From NCBI RefSeq assembly GCF_007997295.1, contig NZ_VORY01000001.1, positions 372,001 through 436,000 on the forward strand: a stretch of 64,000 bases of DNA, in the 5' to 3' direction. A program made the position numbers and the translations under genes. The notes beneath the pieces were generated by a model. That model did no database searches. It was not told the DNA's origin and worked only from the letters and a program-made list of their open reading frames with translations. Position 1 is the stretch's first letter; each line of letters begins with the position of its first letter. The stretch is from Gillisia hiemivivida. Lineage in GTDB: Bacteria > Bacteroidota > Bacteroidia > Flavobacteriales > Flavobacteriaceae. This document shows, piece after piece, positions 17,353 through 25,428 of this stretch.

Positions 17353-18378
17353 TTAACTATCAAAAGTAGTTTCTGAAATTATAGTTTCTATTCCTCCTTC
17401 TACATTTGTAAGATTCTCGAAGCCGTATTCAGCCTTCAACAGATCCACAACTTTTTTGCTTCTCTTACCCGACTGGCAAAAGACTGATATCTCTTTCTCC
17501 TTAGGAATTTCCCATATGCGTTCATCTAGATCGCTGAGTGGGATTTGAATTACTTTTGCTGAATTAATTCTAGGCTGTTCAAAAATCTCACGGATATCTA
17601 AATACAACCTGGATTCATCACTTATCTTGCATTCAATTTTCACCGGAATAATTCCATTTTTTTTCACTTTTTCGATCTCTTCCGGTTTTTTCTGAATATT
17701 CAAAATTTGTTCTGATCCAGACAGCAGATTCGACAACTTCAGTTTTCCTGAAAGCACATTTCCAACACCCAAAATTATCTTGAGAGTTTCCATCGCCTGA
17801 TGCATTCCAAATATTCCTGGAACTACTCCTAAAACTCCGGTTGCCTCACAACTTACATTTTGCCTAGTCGTTTTCGGAAAAAGACATCTGTAACTAGGCC
17901 CATTTTTATAATTAAAAACCGAAAGCTGTCCTTCATTTTTATAGATCGATGCGTATACCCATGGTTTCCCTGTTAAAATACAGGCATCGTTGATCAAATA
18001 TTTCGTTTCAAAATTATCGGTACCATCCAGGATAAGATCATACTGACTGAAAAGCTTTTCCGAATTTTCAATAGTTAAAGCTTTTTCGATCGCAACCAAT
18101 TCTATTTCACTATTCAATTGCTGTAACTTTTCCTTAGCAACTAATGCTTTTGACTTTCCAATATCATCCTCATTATATAAAACCTGACGGTGCAAATTGG
18201 TAATGGAAACTTTATCATGATCCATCAATCCTATCTTTCCTACACCAGCACCTGCGAGATATTGGGCTGCAGGACATCCAAGTCCGCCCACGCCAACGAT
18301 CAATATGCTGGCATTGCGGAGTTTTTCCTGTCCGGAAACTCCAACTTCATCTAATTTTATTTGCCTGTCGTATCTCAT
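17353..18378 (-). CDS. moeB: MoeB-type MoaD-activating enzyme with C-terminal rhodanese domain
   Basis: This 341-residue protein has an E1-like adenylating domain (1 to about 240) with nucleotide loop GVGGLG at 29-34, the NLHRQVLY block and LDGTDNFETKYLIND. A linker leads to a rhodanese domain whose persulfide Cys301 sits in VFCQSGKRS. It adenylates the MoaD C-terminal Gly-Gly, and the rhodanese domain can pass sulfur to it, a combination known from MOCS3-like proteins. Oddity: E. coli MoeB holds zinc with two CxxC pairs. Here only one Cys of the first pair remains (YRC, Cys165) and the second pair is absent, whereas the Cys of SCEATG (Cys177) is kept. So the zinc site appears lost. The stop overlaps nothing; the start overlaps moaD by one base. 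Confidence 0.9.
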   Translation of the reverse strand: MRYDRQIKLDEVGVSGQEKLRNASILIVGVGGLGCPAAQYLAGAGVGKIGLMDHDKVSITNLHRQVLYNEDDIGKSKALVAKEKLQQLNSEIELVAIEKALTIENSEKLFSQYDLILDGTDNFETKYLINDACILTGKPWVYASIYKNEGQLSVFNYKNGPSYRCLFPKTTRQNVSCEATGVLGVVPGIFGMHQAMETLKIILGVGNVLSGKLKLSNLLSGSEQILNIQKKPEEIEKVKKNGIIPVKIECKISDESRLYLDIREIFEQPRINSAKVIQIPLSDLDERIWEIPKEKEISVFCQSGKRSKKVVDLLKAEYGFENLTNVEGGIETIISETTFDS

Positions 18379-18614
18379 CAGCCTCCTGCAAATGGTGGTA
18401 AAAACGCCACCTCATCGCCCTCTTTTAGTTCTACTTCTTTATCTAAATTCTGATTCACGGCAATTTGTACCGATTCTGCATCCTGAATCTGATATTTTTT
18501 GATCTGCTGATTCTTTAGATCTCTAACAGATAATCCCTGCTGTAGTTCTAAAACTTCTTCGCTTTTACCGGCAGATTCAGCGATTACTCCAAAATATTTT
18601 AAGGTCACTTTCAT
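18378..18614 (-). CDS. moaD: Molybdopterin synthase sulfur carrier MoaD
   Basis: This 78-residue ubiquitin-like sulfur carrier ends in AFLPPFAGG. The C-terminal Gly-Gly is adenylated by MoeB and converted to the thiocarboxylate used by MoaE. The beta-grasp pattern and the phrase LKEGDEVAFLPPFAGG are standard for the family. The gene overlaps mocA by 4 bases upstream and moeB by 1 base downstream, so MoaD and its activating enzyme are translationally coupled. Confidence 0.95.
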   Translation of the reverse strand: MKVTLKYFGVIAESAGKSEEVLELQQGLSVRDLKNQQIKKYQIQDAESVQIAVNQNLDKEVELKEGDEVAFLPPFAGG

Positions 18615-19216
18615 TCTTCCATTTGTTTTAAAAGTTCTACATCTTCCGCAGTATCGACATCAAAATTTCCCATTTCGAATTTCACGATCTCGAAATCTAA
18701 TTTCTGATCATGAATGAGTTTTTTGGCTCCCTGATCTCCTTTCAATTCTTTCAAATCATGAAAAACTTCCGCAGAAAAAATTGCAGGAACTCCAATATCT
18801 CCGGCATATTCTGAAAAGGTAGCTTGACTATTTTTGTCCAACTGAACCTGTATCAATGCCTCAATACTTTCTCTGCTCACAAAAGGTTGATCTGAAAGTA
18901 AAATCACTATATGGTCCAACTCATTTAATAATTCCTGAGACCTCAACACGCCTTCCCTGATGCTAGAAGCCATTCCTTCTTCCCAGTTCTCATTTATCAA
19001 AATCTCAAATCCCTTTAAATCTATTTTACGTTCTATTTCTTCTTTCCTTGCTCCCAGCACTAAAACTTTGATGTCAAAATCCAACAAATCTGAAATATCA
19101 ATCGCATGTTGCGCTAATGATCTGCCTTTGAATTTTACCAATTGCTTGGCATATCCAAGTCTACTGGAAGAACCTGCCGCAAGAATCACAACTCCTATTT
19201 TAGCATTCTTTATCAA
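18611..19216 (-). CDS. mocA: Molybdenum cofactor cytidylyltransferase MocA-like
   Basis: This 201-residue nucleotidyltransferase of the MobA/MocA fold has nucleotide loop VILAAGSSSRLGYAKQLVKF at the N-terminus and LLSDQPFVS in the middle. A DQP triplet after a hydrophobic strand is typical of the CTP-using MocA type, and no second GTP-type signature is seen. MocA makes the molybdopterin cytosine dinucleotide form used by xanthine-oxidase-family enzymes, and both enzymes encoded in this locus are of that family. It overlaps moaD and xdhC by 4 bases each, so the insertase XdhC is made together with it. The MobA versus MocA decision rests on context plus motif, not on an alignment. Confidence 0.85.
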   Translation of the reverse strand: MIKNAKIGVVILAAGSSSRLGYAKQLVKFKGRSLAQHAIDISDLLDFDIKVLVLGARKEEIERKIDLKGFEILINENWEEGMASSIREGVLRSQELLNELDHIVILLSDQPFVSRESIEALIQVQLDKNSQATFSEYAGDIGVPAIFSAEVFHDLKELKGDQGAKKLIHDQKLDFEIVKFEMGNFDVDTAEDVELLKQMEE

Positions 19217-20367
19217 ACCTTTATTTCTTTGAAATGATTGTTTTTCTTCTCATGAATAGGTTCCGACTTCTCTCTTAATGGTCTTGCACTGGTTTGTGTC
19301 AATACCGATTGGATTTCAGATAGAATTGAAAGTCCGATTTCTGCAGGTGTTTCTGCACCTATTTCCAAACCTATAGGCGCATGGATCTTATTCCTATTTT
19401 CTTTAGAAAGTTCAATACCCTCATTTTCCAGATCATTTTGCATCCGCTCGTATTTCTTCAATGGACCTAAAATTCCGATATATGGAATTTGGTCTTCAGT
19501 CAGCAAAAGTTTCAACACCGCTAGATCATAATTATAATTATGACTCATCAGCACAAAGCAACTATGTTGATCTATCTCTATTTGTTCCAGCGTTTGTTCA
19601 GGTTTTGTTACAATTACCTGACAAGAACTGGTAAAACGTTCTTTATTCGCATGCGTTGGTCTGCCATCAGTGACGATCACTTCCCATCCAAGTAAATCTC
19701 CCTGTTGTGCCAAGATCTGAGCATCATTCCCGGCTCCAACTATGATCAATTTTATTGGAGGCTGATAATTCTGAATGAATAAATGATGCGTTTCTCCGTT
19801 AATAGAAAATTCAGAAAAATGTGATCTCTTATTTTCCAGAGTTAATTGAGCTTGCTCCAGAATAAGGTCTAATAGTTCGTTTTCCGGTTTTCTACCTGTA
19901 TATTCTGAATTTTCATCGATCAACAAAATTGTTCCCGTTTGCTCTTTAGATCTGTCTAAGTTGAACTGAACTGCGATTGCTAAAGAATTTTTCTGTGCAA
20001 GGACAGATTTGAGCAGTTCACATGAGTTTAGGCTATCCTCATAATCCAAAGGCTCAAACAACACCTGAATGATGCCGTTACAACCTAACTGCGCACCTAT
20101 CAAAGCATCATCCTCATCACTGGTGTCATACGTGATCAGTTTGTTTTTCTGCTGATGCAAGGCGTGTAAAGCTTTTCTAAGCGCATCGCCTTCCAGGCAA
20201 CCACCACTGATGGCTCCGGTAATATTCCCAAATTCATCCACCAGCATTCTCGCTCCGGCACGTCTATAGGAAGAACCTTCCACATGAACAACGGTCGCCA
20301 GCACGCATCCGATTCCCTGAGATCTTAAATTTTCGTATTGCGATATGATGAAATCCAACTCTCTCAT
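19213..20367 (-). CDS. xdhC: XdhC/CoxI family molybdenum cofactor sulfuration and insertion factor
   Basis: This is a 384-residue XdhC family protein. The N-terminal XdhC_CoxI domain carries CVLATVVHVEGSSYRRAGAR and GAISGGCLEGD, which are strongly conserved in the family. The C-terminal half is a Rossmann-like domain (LIIVGAGNDAQILAQQGDLL, then VTDGRP). Known members bind the finished cofactor, aid exchange of the terminal oxo for sulfido by a NifS-like desulfurase, and load the enzyme. Its gene overlaps the cysteine desulfurase by 4 bases upstream and mocA by 4 downstream, exactly its two known partners in the pathway. Only one XdhC is present for two target enzymes, so it may serve both. 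Cytoplasmic. Confidence 0.92.
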   Translation of the reverse strand: MRELDFIISQYENLRSQGIGCVLATVVHVEGSSYRRAGARMLVDEFGNITGAISGGCLEGDALRKALHALHQQKNKLITYDTSDEDDALIGAQLGCNGIIQVLFEPLDYEDSLNSCELLKSVLAQKNSLAIAVQFNLDRSKEQTGTILLIDENSEYTGRKPENELLDLILEQAQLTLENKRSHFSEFSINGETHHLFIQNYQPPIKLIIVGAGNDAQILAQQGDLLGWEVIVTDGRPTHANKERFTSSCQVIVTKPEQTLEQIEIDQHSCFVLMSHNYNYDLAVLKLLLTEDQIPYIGILGPLKKYERMQNDLENEGIELSKENRNKIHAPIGLEIGAETPAEIGLSILSEIQSVLTQTSARPLREKSEPIHEKKNNHFKEIKV

Positions 20368-21518
20368 ACCACCGCTTTTTTTAATTGATCCACTGTATTT
20401 CTTATCTCGTCCGAAGCAAATTCAATATCGGCTAGCGTAGTAGTTCTACCAAGACTAATTCGAAGCGAGGATAATGCAAGCTCATCGCTTAATCCCATCG
20501 CTTTTAATACGTGGGATGGATTTATCAAATTCGATGTGCAAGCAGAACCACGGGAAACAGCTAGACTGTTCAGTTTTCGAATTAATTGATTTCCATCACT
20601 GTTTTCAAAAGAGACATTCGTTGTATTTGGAAGTCGGTCGCTATGCTTCGAATTAATGTGGACTTCTTCTAGTTCTTCCAAAAGCGCTTCAAGCCTATTT
20701 CTTAATTTTGATATTCTGATGGATTCCTCTTGCATTTCTTCAGAAGCAATTTCCGCAGCTTTTCCAAAACCAACAATTCCGGGTACGTTCAAAGTTCCTG
20801 GACGCATTCCTTTTTCTTGACCTCCGCCAAAAACGGTTTGATCAACCTCTACTTTATTCTTTTTATTAATATATAACGCACCAACGCCTTTAGGTCCGTA
20901 GAGTTTATGAGAAGAGAAAATGGCAAAATCTAAATTCAGTTCTTTCAGATCTACAGGAATCTTCCCAACCGCCTGAGTGATATCGCTCATCAACTTTGCC
21001 CCTTTCAAATGAACAATTTTCTCGATCTGTTGTATTGGATGAATGAGTCCGGTTTCGTTATTAGCAAGCATCAAACAAACCAGAATCGTTTCCGAAGTAA
21101 TGGCATGCTCTAATTCCTCAAGATCGATAGTTCCTTCAGCATCCACATCCAGATACCTGATCTGGAAACCTTCATTTTCCAGCGCCTGCATGGTATCCAG
21201 AATGGCTTTATGTTCAGTTTTACAAGTAATAATATGTTTTCCTTTTGAGCTGTTCCTTTTACAAAAACCGAAAAGTGCAAGATTCGCAGCTTCCGTAGCA
21301 CCTGAAGTAAACGTGATCTCTGTAGGTTTACAATTTACCAGATTGGAAACCTGTTCCCTTGCGAATTCAACAGCTTCTTCAGCATCCCATCCAAAAACAT
21401 GATCACTACTGGCATTGCCGAATATTTCAGTAAAATAAGGCAACATTGCATCCACCACTCTTTTATCTACCGGTGTGGTCGCATTGTAATCCAGATATAT
21501 TTTATTTTTAGTGTTCAT
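20364..21518 (-). CDS. Cysteine desulfurase dedicated to the molybdenum enzymes
   Basis: This 384-residue NifS/IscS-type PLP enzyme has the opening YLDYNATTPVDKRVVDAM, SGATEAANLALFGF and the PLP lysine in SSHKLYGPKG. The active cysteine lies in SRGSACTSN, a short-loop arrangement of group I desulfurases. It frees sulfur from cysteine as a protein persulfide. Because it overlaps xdhC by 4 bases and no Fe-S scaffold gene follows, I infer it sulfurates the molybdenum centre with XdhC, like Rhodobacter NifS4, and perhaps feeds the MoeB rhodanese. It follows a 131-base leader with two hairpins after the ModE-like gene. Confidence 0.88.
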   Translation of the reverse strand: MNTKNKIYLDYNATTPVDKRVVDAMLPYFTEIFGNASSDHVFGWDAEEAVEFAREQVSNLVNCKPTEITFTSGATEAANLALFGFCKRNSSKGKHIITCKTEHKAILDTMQALENEGFQIRYLDVDAEGTIDLEELEHAITSETILVCLMLANNETGLIHPIQQIEKIVHLKGAKLMSDITQAVGKIPVDLKELNLDFAIFSSHKLYGPKGVGALYINKKNKVEVDQTVFGGGQEKGMRPGTLNVPGIVGFGKAAEIASEEMQEESIRISKLRNRLEALLEELEEVHINSKHSDRLPNTTNVSFENSDGNQLIRKLNSLAVSRGSACTSNLINPSHVLKAMGLSDELALSSLRISLGRTTTLADIEFASDEIRNTVDQLKKAVV

Positions 21519-21563
21519 TAAAAGCGTTGTGTATTTAAAAACATATCGGTTTATAAATTTAAT

Positions 21564-21613
21564 CCCTCATTGAGGGTTATATGCTCCGTACCGATAGCTA
21601 GCTATCTAGGTAC
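21564..21613 (-). promoter_or_regulatory. Two hairpins in the leader of the cysteine desulfurase / Moco operon
   Basis: In the 131-base gap, GTACC...GGTAC encloses a near-perfect palindrome with the core ATAGCTAGCTAT (21588-21613). A second short hairpin, CCCTC/GAGGG, lies at 21564-21576 and is followed, on the transcribed strand, by A/T-rich sequence. It could be an attenuator, a processing site, or an operator for the ModE-like protein encoded just upstream. It does not show the size or layout I know for the Moco riboswitch. Confidence 0.35.
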
Positions 21614-21650
21614 CTCGAATTTTCAAAAGTATTTTTCTTAAGCTTTAATA

Positions 21651-21989
21651 TTATTTTAAGATCTTCAGTGATTTGTCCTTTTGATCTATCTGTTGCCTTA
21701 CTTTCAATTGAAGCTCCTCATATTCCTTCATGATTTCTAATGCGTAAGGACTTACTTCAGCACCTCCTCCATGTTGGCCTCCTTTTTTCAAAATTACCAA
21801 TGCCTCTTCTGAAAATTGATTCAGTCTTTGAGCCATTGCCCAGGCTTTTTTGTAGGACATGTGCATTTTCACAGCAGCTTTGGAAAGGGAACCTTCCTTT
21901 TGAATCTGTTTAAGGAGTTCATGTGGTCCCGGTCCGTAATACTTTTCTCCATCTGCTTCTATCCAGCATTTGATCTTTAATTGCTTCAT
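21651..21989 (-). CDS. ModE-type winged-helix regulator without molybdate-binding domain
   Basis: This 112-residue protein matches the DNA-binding domain of ModE: YYGPGPHELLKQIQKEGSLSKAAVKMHMSYKKAWAM, then LVILKKGGQHGGGAEVSPYA, the wing region with its Gly-rich loop. Full ModE has two extra molbindin domains that bind molybdate; these are missing, as in many short LysR-like ModE homologues. How it senses molybdenum is thus unclear. It lies 13 bases after an IorB-type subunit gene and upstream of the cofactor genes, so it is well placed to regulate the locus. The C-terminal 25 residues are Lys/Gln-rich and may be a dimer helix. Confidence 0.88.
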   Translation of the reverse strand: MKQLKIKCWIEADGEKYYGPGPHELLKQIQKEGSLSKAAVKMHMSYKKAWAMAQRLNQFSEEALVILKKGGQHGGGAEVSPYALEIMKEYEELQLKVRQQIDQKDKSLKILK

Positions 21990-22002
21990 TCAAGCGGCAT
22001 CT

Positions 22003-24267
22003 TTAGGTCTTTAAATCATCCTGCATGTGTGAAATAAATGGCTGATCATAAAATCGCTTTCCGGTTGCCTTGTAAAGCGCATTCGCTAAAGCACCCTGAA
22101 TTGGCGGAAATGGCGGTTCTCCCAAACCTGTAGGATCTATGCCATTCTCTATAAAATAAACATCTATAGTTTTCGGTGCTTCTTTATGTCTTATAAGTCT
22201 GTAAGTATCAAAATTGCTTTGCTGTGGCACTCCATCTTTGAAGGTCATCTCGCTATATAGGGCATGACCAATTCCGTCTATCGTTCCGCCTTCAACCATA
22301 TTTTTAGCAGCATCTGGGTTTACCACAATTCCGCAGTCTACAGCACAGGTCACTTTATCTACCAATGGCTGATTATTCTTTACCGATAGGTCTAAAATTT
22401 GCGCCACATAAGAGTTATGACAATAGTAGGCAGCAACACCTCTGCTCAATCCGGTAGTGTTATCCCAGCCAGATTTGTCTCTAGCTAGCTTTAGAACCCC
22501 AGCGTAACGGGCTGCATCATAATCATTTTCTTCACCAACAGGATTGCTTGCTGCCCGATCCAATAGATCTAAACGAAATTGAATAGGATCCTGATCCATT
22601 TCTTCGGATAATTCATCTAAGAAAGACTGTTCTGCGCCAGCTATAAAATTAGATCGCGGAGCTCTAAATGCTCCAGTTGAAATATTCGACTCCATACTCC
22701 AACTTTCAGCTAAATAGTTATCTATAGCTCCTGCCGGAAAACGATTCGCAAAAAGCGGACTTTCAGGGATTCCTCCTGCATTAACATGAAAAGCGGTTAG
22801 TTTATTATTGCCATCAAGGGCTGCACGATAAGTTACGTGGTAAGCCGGGCGGTATACCCCGTTGGTCATATCATCCTCTCGTGAATAAACAAGTTTGATG
22901 GGTGTTCCCATTTTTTGGGAAATCACAGCAGCTTCCACAAGGAAATGACCGTAAAGTCTGCGACCAAAGCCACCACCCATTCTGGTCATTTGAATGTCTA
23001 TATTTTCTAGGTCAAATCCTAAACGTTTATTTACACTTAATTCAGCATATTCCGGGGTTTGGATTGGACCTAATAATTCGGCTTTATCTCCACTAACGTC
23101 TGCGAAAAAATTCATTGGTTCCATGCAGTTGTGAGACAGGAACGGACAGGTATAAGAACGTTCAATAACCCGAGCTGCATTTTTAAATGCCTTTTCAGGA
23201 TTCCCATCTCGTCTAACAATTTCAGATTTTTTAGAACCTACATCTGCCATAAGGGAAGCATGTATCGAAGTGCTTTCCAATCCGCTGACACCATCCATTC
23301 CTGCAGATTTCTCCAGGATCTCAATTTGTTTAGTTAGTTCCGGACTTAAATCCCATTCCACCTTTACTTCTTTCTTAGCTTGCATAACCTGCCATGTACT
23401 TTCGCCAACTACTACAACAAGTTTGGAAAACGCTGCGACATCGCTCCATTCTTTCTCCATATCTTCAGGATAGGTGTCTATGGTGAAAACATCTTTTATG
23501 CCTGGCATTCCTTTCGCCTTCTCCGCATCCATAGTTTTGAATTCCATTCCAAAAGCTGGAGGTTGCACGATCATAGCGATAAGCATTCCCTCTTTGTAAG
23601 TGTCTATTCCAAATAAAGGTTGACCTGTAACTATTTTCTTGGCATCTACATTTTTACGGGATGTTCCAATAATTTTAAAATTATCGATATTTTTTAATTC
23701 CACTTCTTCGGGTATCTCAACATTCACGGCGGCTTTTGCGATCTCACCATATCCAATAGTTTTATCGGTGCCTTGGTGTTTAATAACTCCATTTTCCACG
23801 CTAAGTTCAGAAACTGGAACTTCCCATTGATTTGCTGCAGCAGTTAGCAACATTTGCCTTGCTGTTGCTCCGGCTGTTCTTAATGATTGCCAGCCTTGAC
23901 GTATAGACTGACTTCCACCTGCAAGTTGACGGGTGAAAATTTCAGTATTTAAAGGAGCCTGTTCTACCACTACATTATTCCAGTCTACATCCAGCTCCTC
24001 AGCAACGATCATTGGCATTGAAGTTTTCACGTTCTGACCAATTTCCGGGTTTGGGGAATAAATAGTTACAATTCCGTTATCGCCAATTTTTAGATATCCA
24101 TTTAGTTCAAACCATTCATCAGGCATTTGCATTGCCAGTTCTTCACTTCCTTCTTCTGCAGGTCCCTTACATGCTAGCCAATTAAATCCTATTATCAGTC
24201 CTCCTCCAGCTAAAGACACACTTTTGATAAATGATCTTCTGCCTAATGATGTTTTTACTTTAGTCAT
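22003..24267 (-). CDS. Xanthine-oxidase-family molybdopterin subunit, IorB type, exported
   Basis: This is a 754-residue large subunit of a molybdenum hydroxylase. A twin-arginine motif (GRRSFIK, Arg10-Arg11) and hydrophobic stretch ending in WLAC (Cys33, possible lipobox) predict Tat export and perhaps lipid anchoring at the outer face of a membrane. Two aldehyde-oxidase-type domains follow. GGFGRRLYGHFLVEAAV is a cofactor-binding block, and PTGLGEPPFPPIQGALANAL near the C-terminus contains the catalytic Glu of the GxGE motif. This layout resembles isoquinoline 1-oxidoreductase beta subunits. The partner 2Fe-2S subunit is encoded 27 bases upstream. No FAD subunit accompanies the pair, so electrons probably leave through cytochromes. 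Substrate unknown; aldehydes or N-heterocycles are the family's usual substrates. Confidence 0.9.
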   Translation of the reverse strand: MTKVKTSLGRRSFIKSVSLAGGGLIIGFNWLACKGPAEEGSEELAMQMPDEWFELNGYLKIGDNGIVTIYSPNPEIGQNVKTSMPMIVAEELDVDWNNVVVEQAPLNTEIFTRQLAGGSQSIRQGWQSLRTAGATARQMLLTAAANQWEVPVSELSVENGVIKHQGTDKTIGYGEIAKAAVNVEIPEEVELKNIDNFKIIGTSRKNVDAKKIVTGQPLFGIDTYKEGMLIAMIVQPPAFGMEFKTMDAEKAKGMPGIKDVFTIDTYPEDMEKEWSDVAAFSKLVVVVGESTWQVMQAKKEVKVEWDLSPELTKQIEILEKSAGMDGVSGLESTSIHASLMADVGSKKSEIVRRDGNPEKAFKNAARVIERSYTCPFLSHNCMEPMNFFADVSGDKAELLGPIQTPEYAELSVNKRLGFDLENIDIQMTRMGGGFGRRLYGHFLVEAAVISQKMGTPIKLVYSREDDMTNGVYRPAYHVTYRAALDGNNKLTAFHVNAGGIPESPLFANRFPAGAIDNYLAESWSMESNISTGAFRAPRSNFIAGAEQSFLDELSEEMDQDPIQFRLDLLDRAASNPVGEENDYDAARYAGVLKLARDKSGWDNTTGLSRGVAAYYCHNSYVAQILDLSVKNNQPLVDKVTCAVDCGIVVNPDAAKNMVEGGTIDGIGHALYSEMTFKDGVPQQSNFDTYRLIRHKEAPKTIDVYFIENGIDPTGLGEPPFPPIQGALANALYKATGKRFYDQPFISHMQDDLKT

Positions 24268-24294
24268 TTTTATGTTTTTGAATTAAACTGATAA

Positions 24295-24759
24295 TTAGGC
24301 TATTTGAGAATCTGAAGCTGTTTTAATGGCTGCTTTTATTCTGGTGTATGTACCACAACGGCAAATATTTCCGCTCATGGCATTTTCAATATCTTTATCG
24401 CTAGGATTAGGATTACGTTCTAATAAAGCAGAAGCCGACATAATTTGACCTGCCTGACAATAACCACATTGCGGCACATCATGCTCCAACCATGCTTTTT
24501 GAACCGGATGATCTCCATTTTCTGAAAGCCCTTCAATCGTTGTGATCTTATTGTCTGCAGCTGCTGAAATTGGAAGTTGACAAGATCTTACAGCAGTTCC
24601 GTTAAAATGTACTGTACAGGCTCCACATTGGGCAATACCACAACCATATTTAGTTCCAACCAATTTTAAATGGTCTCTTAAAACCCAAAGTAGGGGAGTA
24701 GTAGGATCTACATCTACCGATAGGTTCTTACCGTTGATGGTAATACTGAATTCTGCCAT
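24295..24759 (-). CDS. 2Fe-2S subunit of the IorAB-type molybdenum hydroxylase
   Basis: This 154-residue small subunit has two [2Fe-2S] clusters. The plant-ferredoxin-type N-terminal domain has [17 protein letters not shown] plus a later Cys (SCQLP). The C-terminal helical domain has [11 protein letters not shown] and [12 protein letters not shown]. All eight expected Cys are present. There is no signal peptide; in this enzyme type it is exported as a folded complex by the Tat signal of the large subunit encoded 27 bases downstream. It is the first gene of its transcript, 670 bases after the end of the second hydroxylase set. Confidence 0.93.
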   Translation of the reverse strand: MAEFSITINGKNLSVDVDPTTPLLWVLRDHLKLVGTKYGCGIAQCGACTVHFNGTAVRSCQLPISAAADNKITTIEGLSENGDHPVQKAWLEHDVPQCGYCQAGQIMSASALLERNPNPSDKDIENAMSGNICRCGTYTRIKAAIKTASDSQIA

Positions 24760-25009
24760 GATCTTAAATTTTTCTAAAAATTAAGAAATTAATTGCTTAC
24801 AATCCTAACCTTAGAATACTTATTATCTGTATCATCCGAAAGTTTTTTCTTAAACTTGAAAAAGTGATTTTGTAAGCAGGATTAATACTCACTCTTTTTA
24901 TCTCAGGAAAACAACCCATTATTTTTGGTTTAAAAATCTTAAACTCATTGTCTATTTTTATCTGCCCTTCATTTATCTCACTGTTTTTATTTTAATGGAG
25001 TTCGTGAAC

Positions 25010-25200
25010 CTTCGGTTTCTTGTGCTATGCTTTCCTCTCGCTTCACTCGTCGGAAGCAGTCAGAAACGAAGCAAAGAACCCGCCTGAACTTTTCGGGCAG
25101 GAAAGACGCCTTTTTTGAGGAAGGTTTTTGGCAAAAAAGCAAAAAACCTTCCTGAAATTTCCGTGGAACAACGATTAAAAAAATCTTCGTTCCTGAATCT
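25010..25200 (-). repeat. Hairpin-rich structured element, copy C
   Basis: Read on the minus strand it has a GGAAGGTTTTT/AAAAACCTTCC stem (11 bp), then AAAAAAGGCG, then a stem CCTGCCCGAA/TTCAGGCGGG with two mismatches. A final long stem has the apical sequence GACGAGTGAAGCGAGA, almost the same as GACGAGCAGAGCGAGA in copy A (3078-3396). It lacks the GAAGCCTTGGA loop of copies A, B and D, so it is a second subtype linked to the first through copy A. Confidence 0.55.
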
Positions 25201-25311
25201 GGGGAATGTCAGCAAATATTCTACAAAAAAGGATTAAAAAAAACCATCTACCGGATAGTAGTGACTTATTATCTGTTAAATGAAAAAGAGGCTATCTGAA
25301 AAGATTCTTTT

Positions 25312-25391
25312 CGTCAACCCGAACTTGTTTCAGGTTCTAACTTTGATTGAAAATCCGATTGTTAAGATTCTGAAATAAATCCAGAATGACG
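25312..25391 (+). repeat. GTCA palindromic repeat unit
   Basis: An 80-base unit begins CGTCAACCCGAACTTGTTTC and ends CCAGAATGACG, with GATTCTGAAATAAATCCAGAATGAC as its right hairpin. It is a diverged copy of the unit at 17247-17342. It lies directly after the 3' end of the PaoC-type gene. Confidence 0.65.
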
Positions 25392-25428
25392 TTTTTATAT
25401 CTTTACAGACAATTTCTTTCAGTTATTT

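Larger units (their letters stand above)
24760..25428. other. 669-base spacer between two hydroxylase operons
   Basis: It holds no gene. Contents: promoter region of the 2Fe-2S subunit gene (24760 to about 24960), hairpin-rich element C (25010-25200) and one GTCA palindrome unit (25312-25391). The two hydroxylase operons are therefore probably transcribed separately. Confidence 0.6.

Noticed and set aside
21519-21650. Molybdenum cofactor riboswitch
   Set aside because: The leader is 131 bases with two simple hairpins and lacks the multi-stem layout I know for that riboswitch; kept only as an unspecified regulatory candidate.
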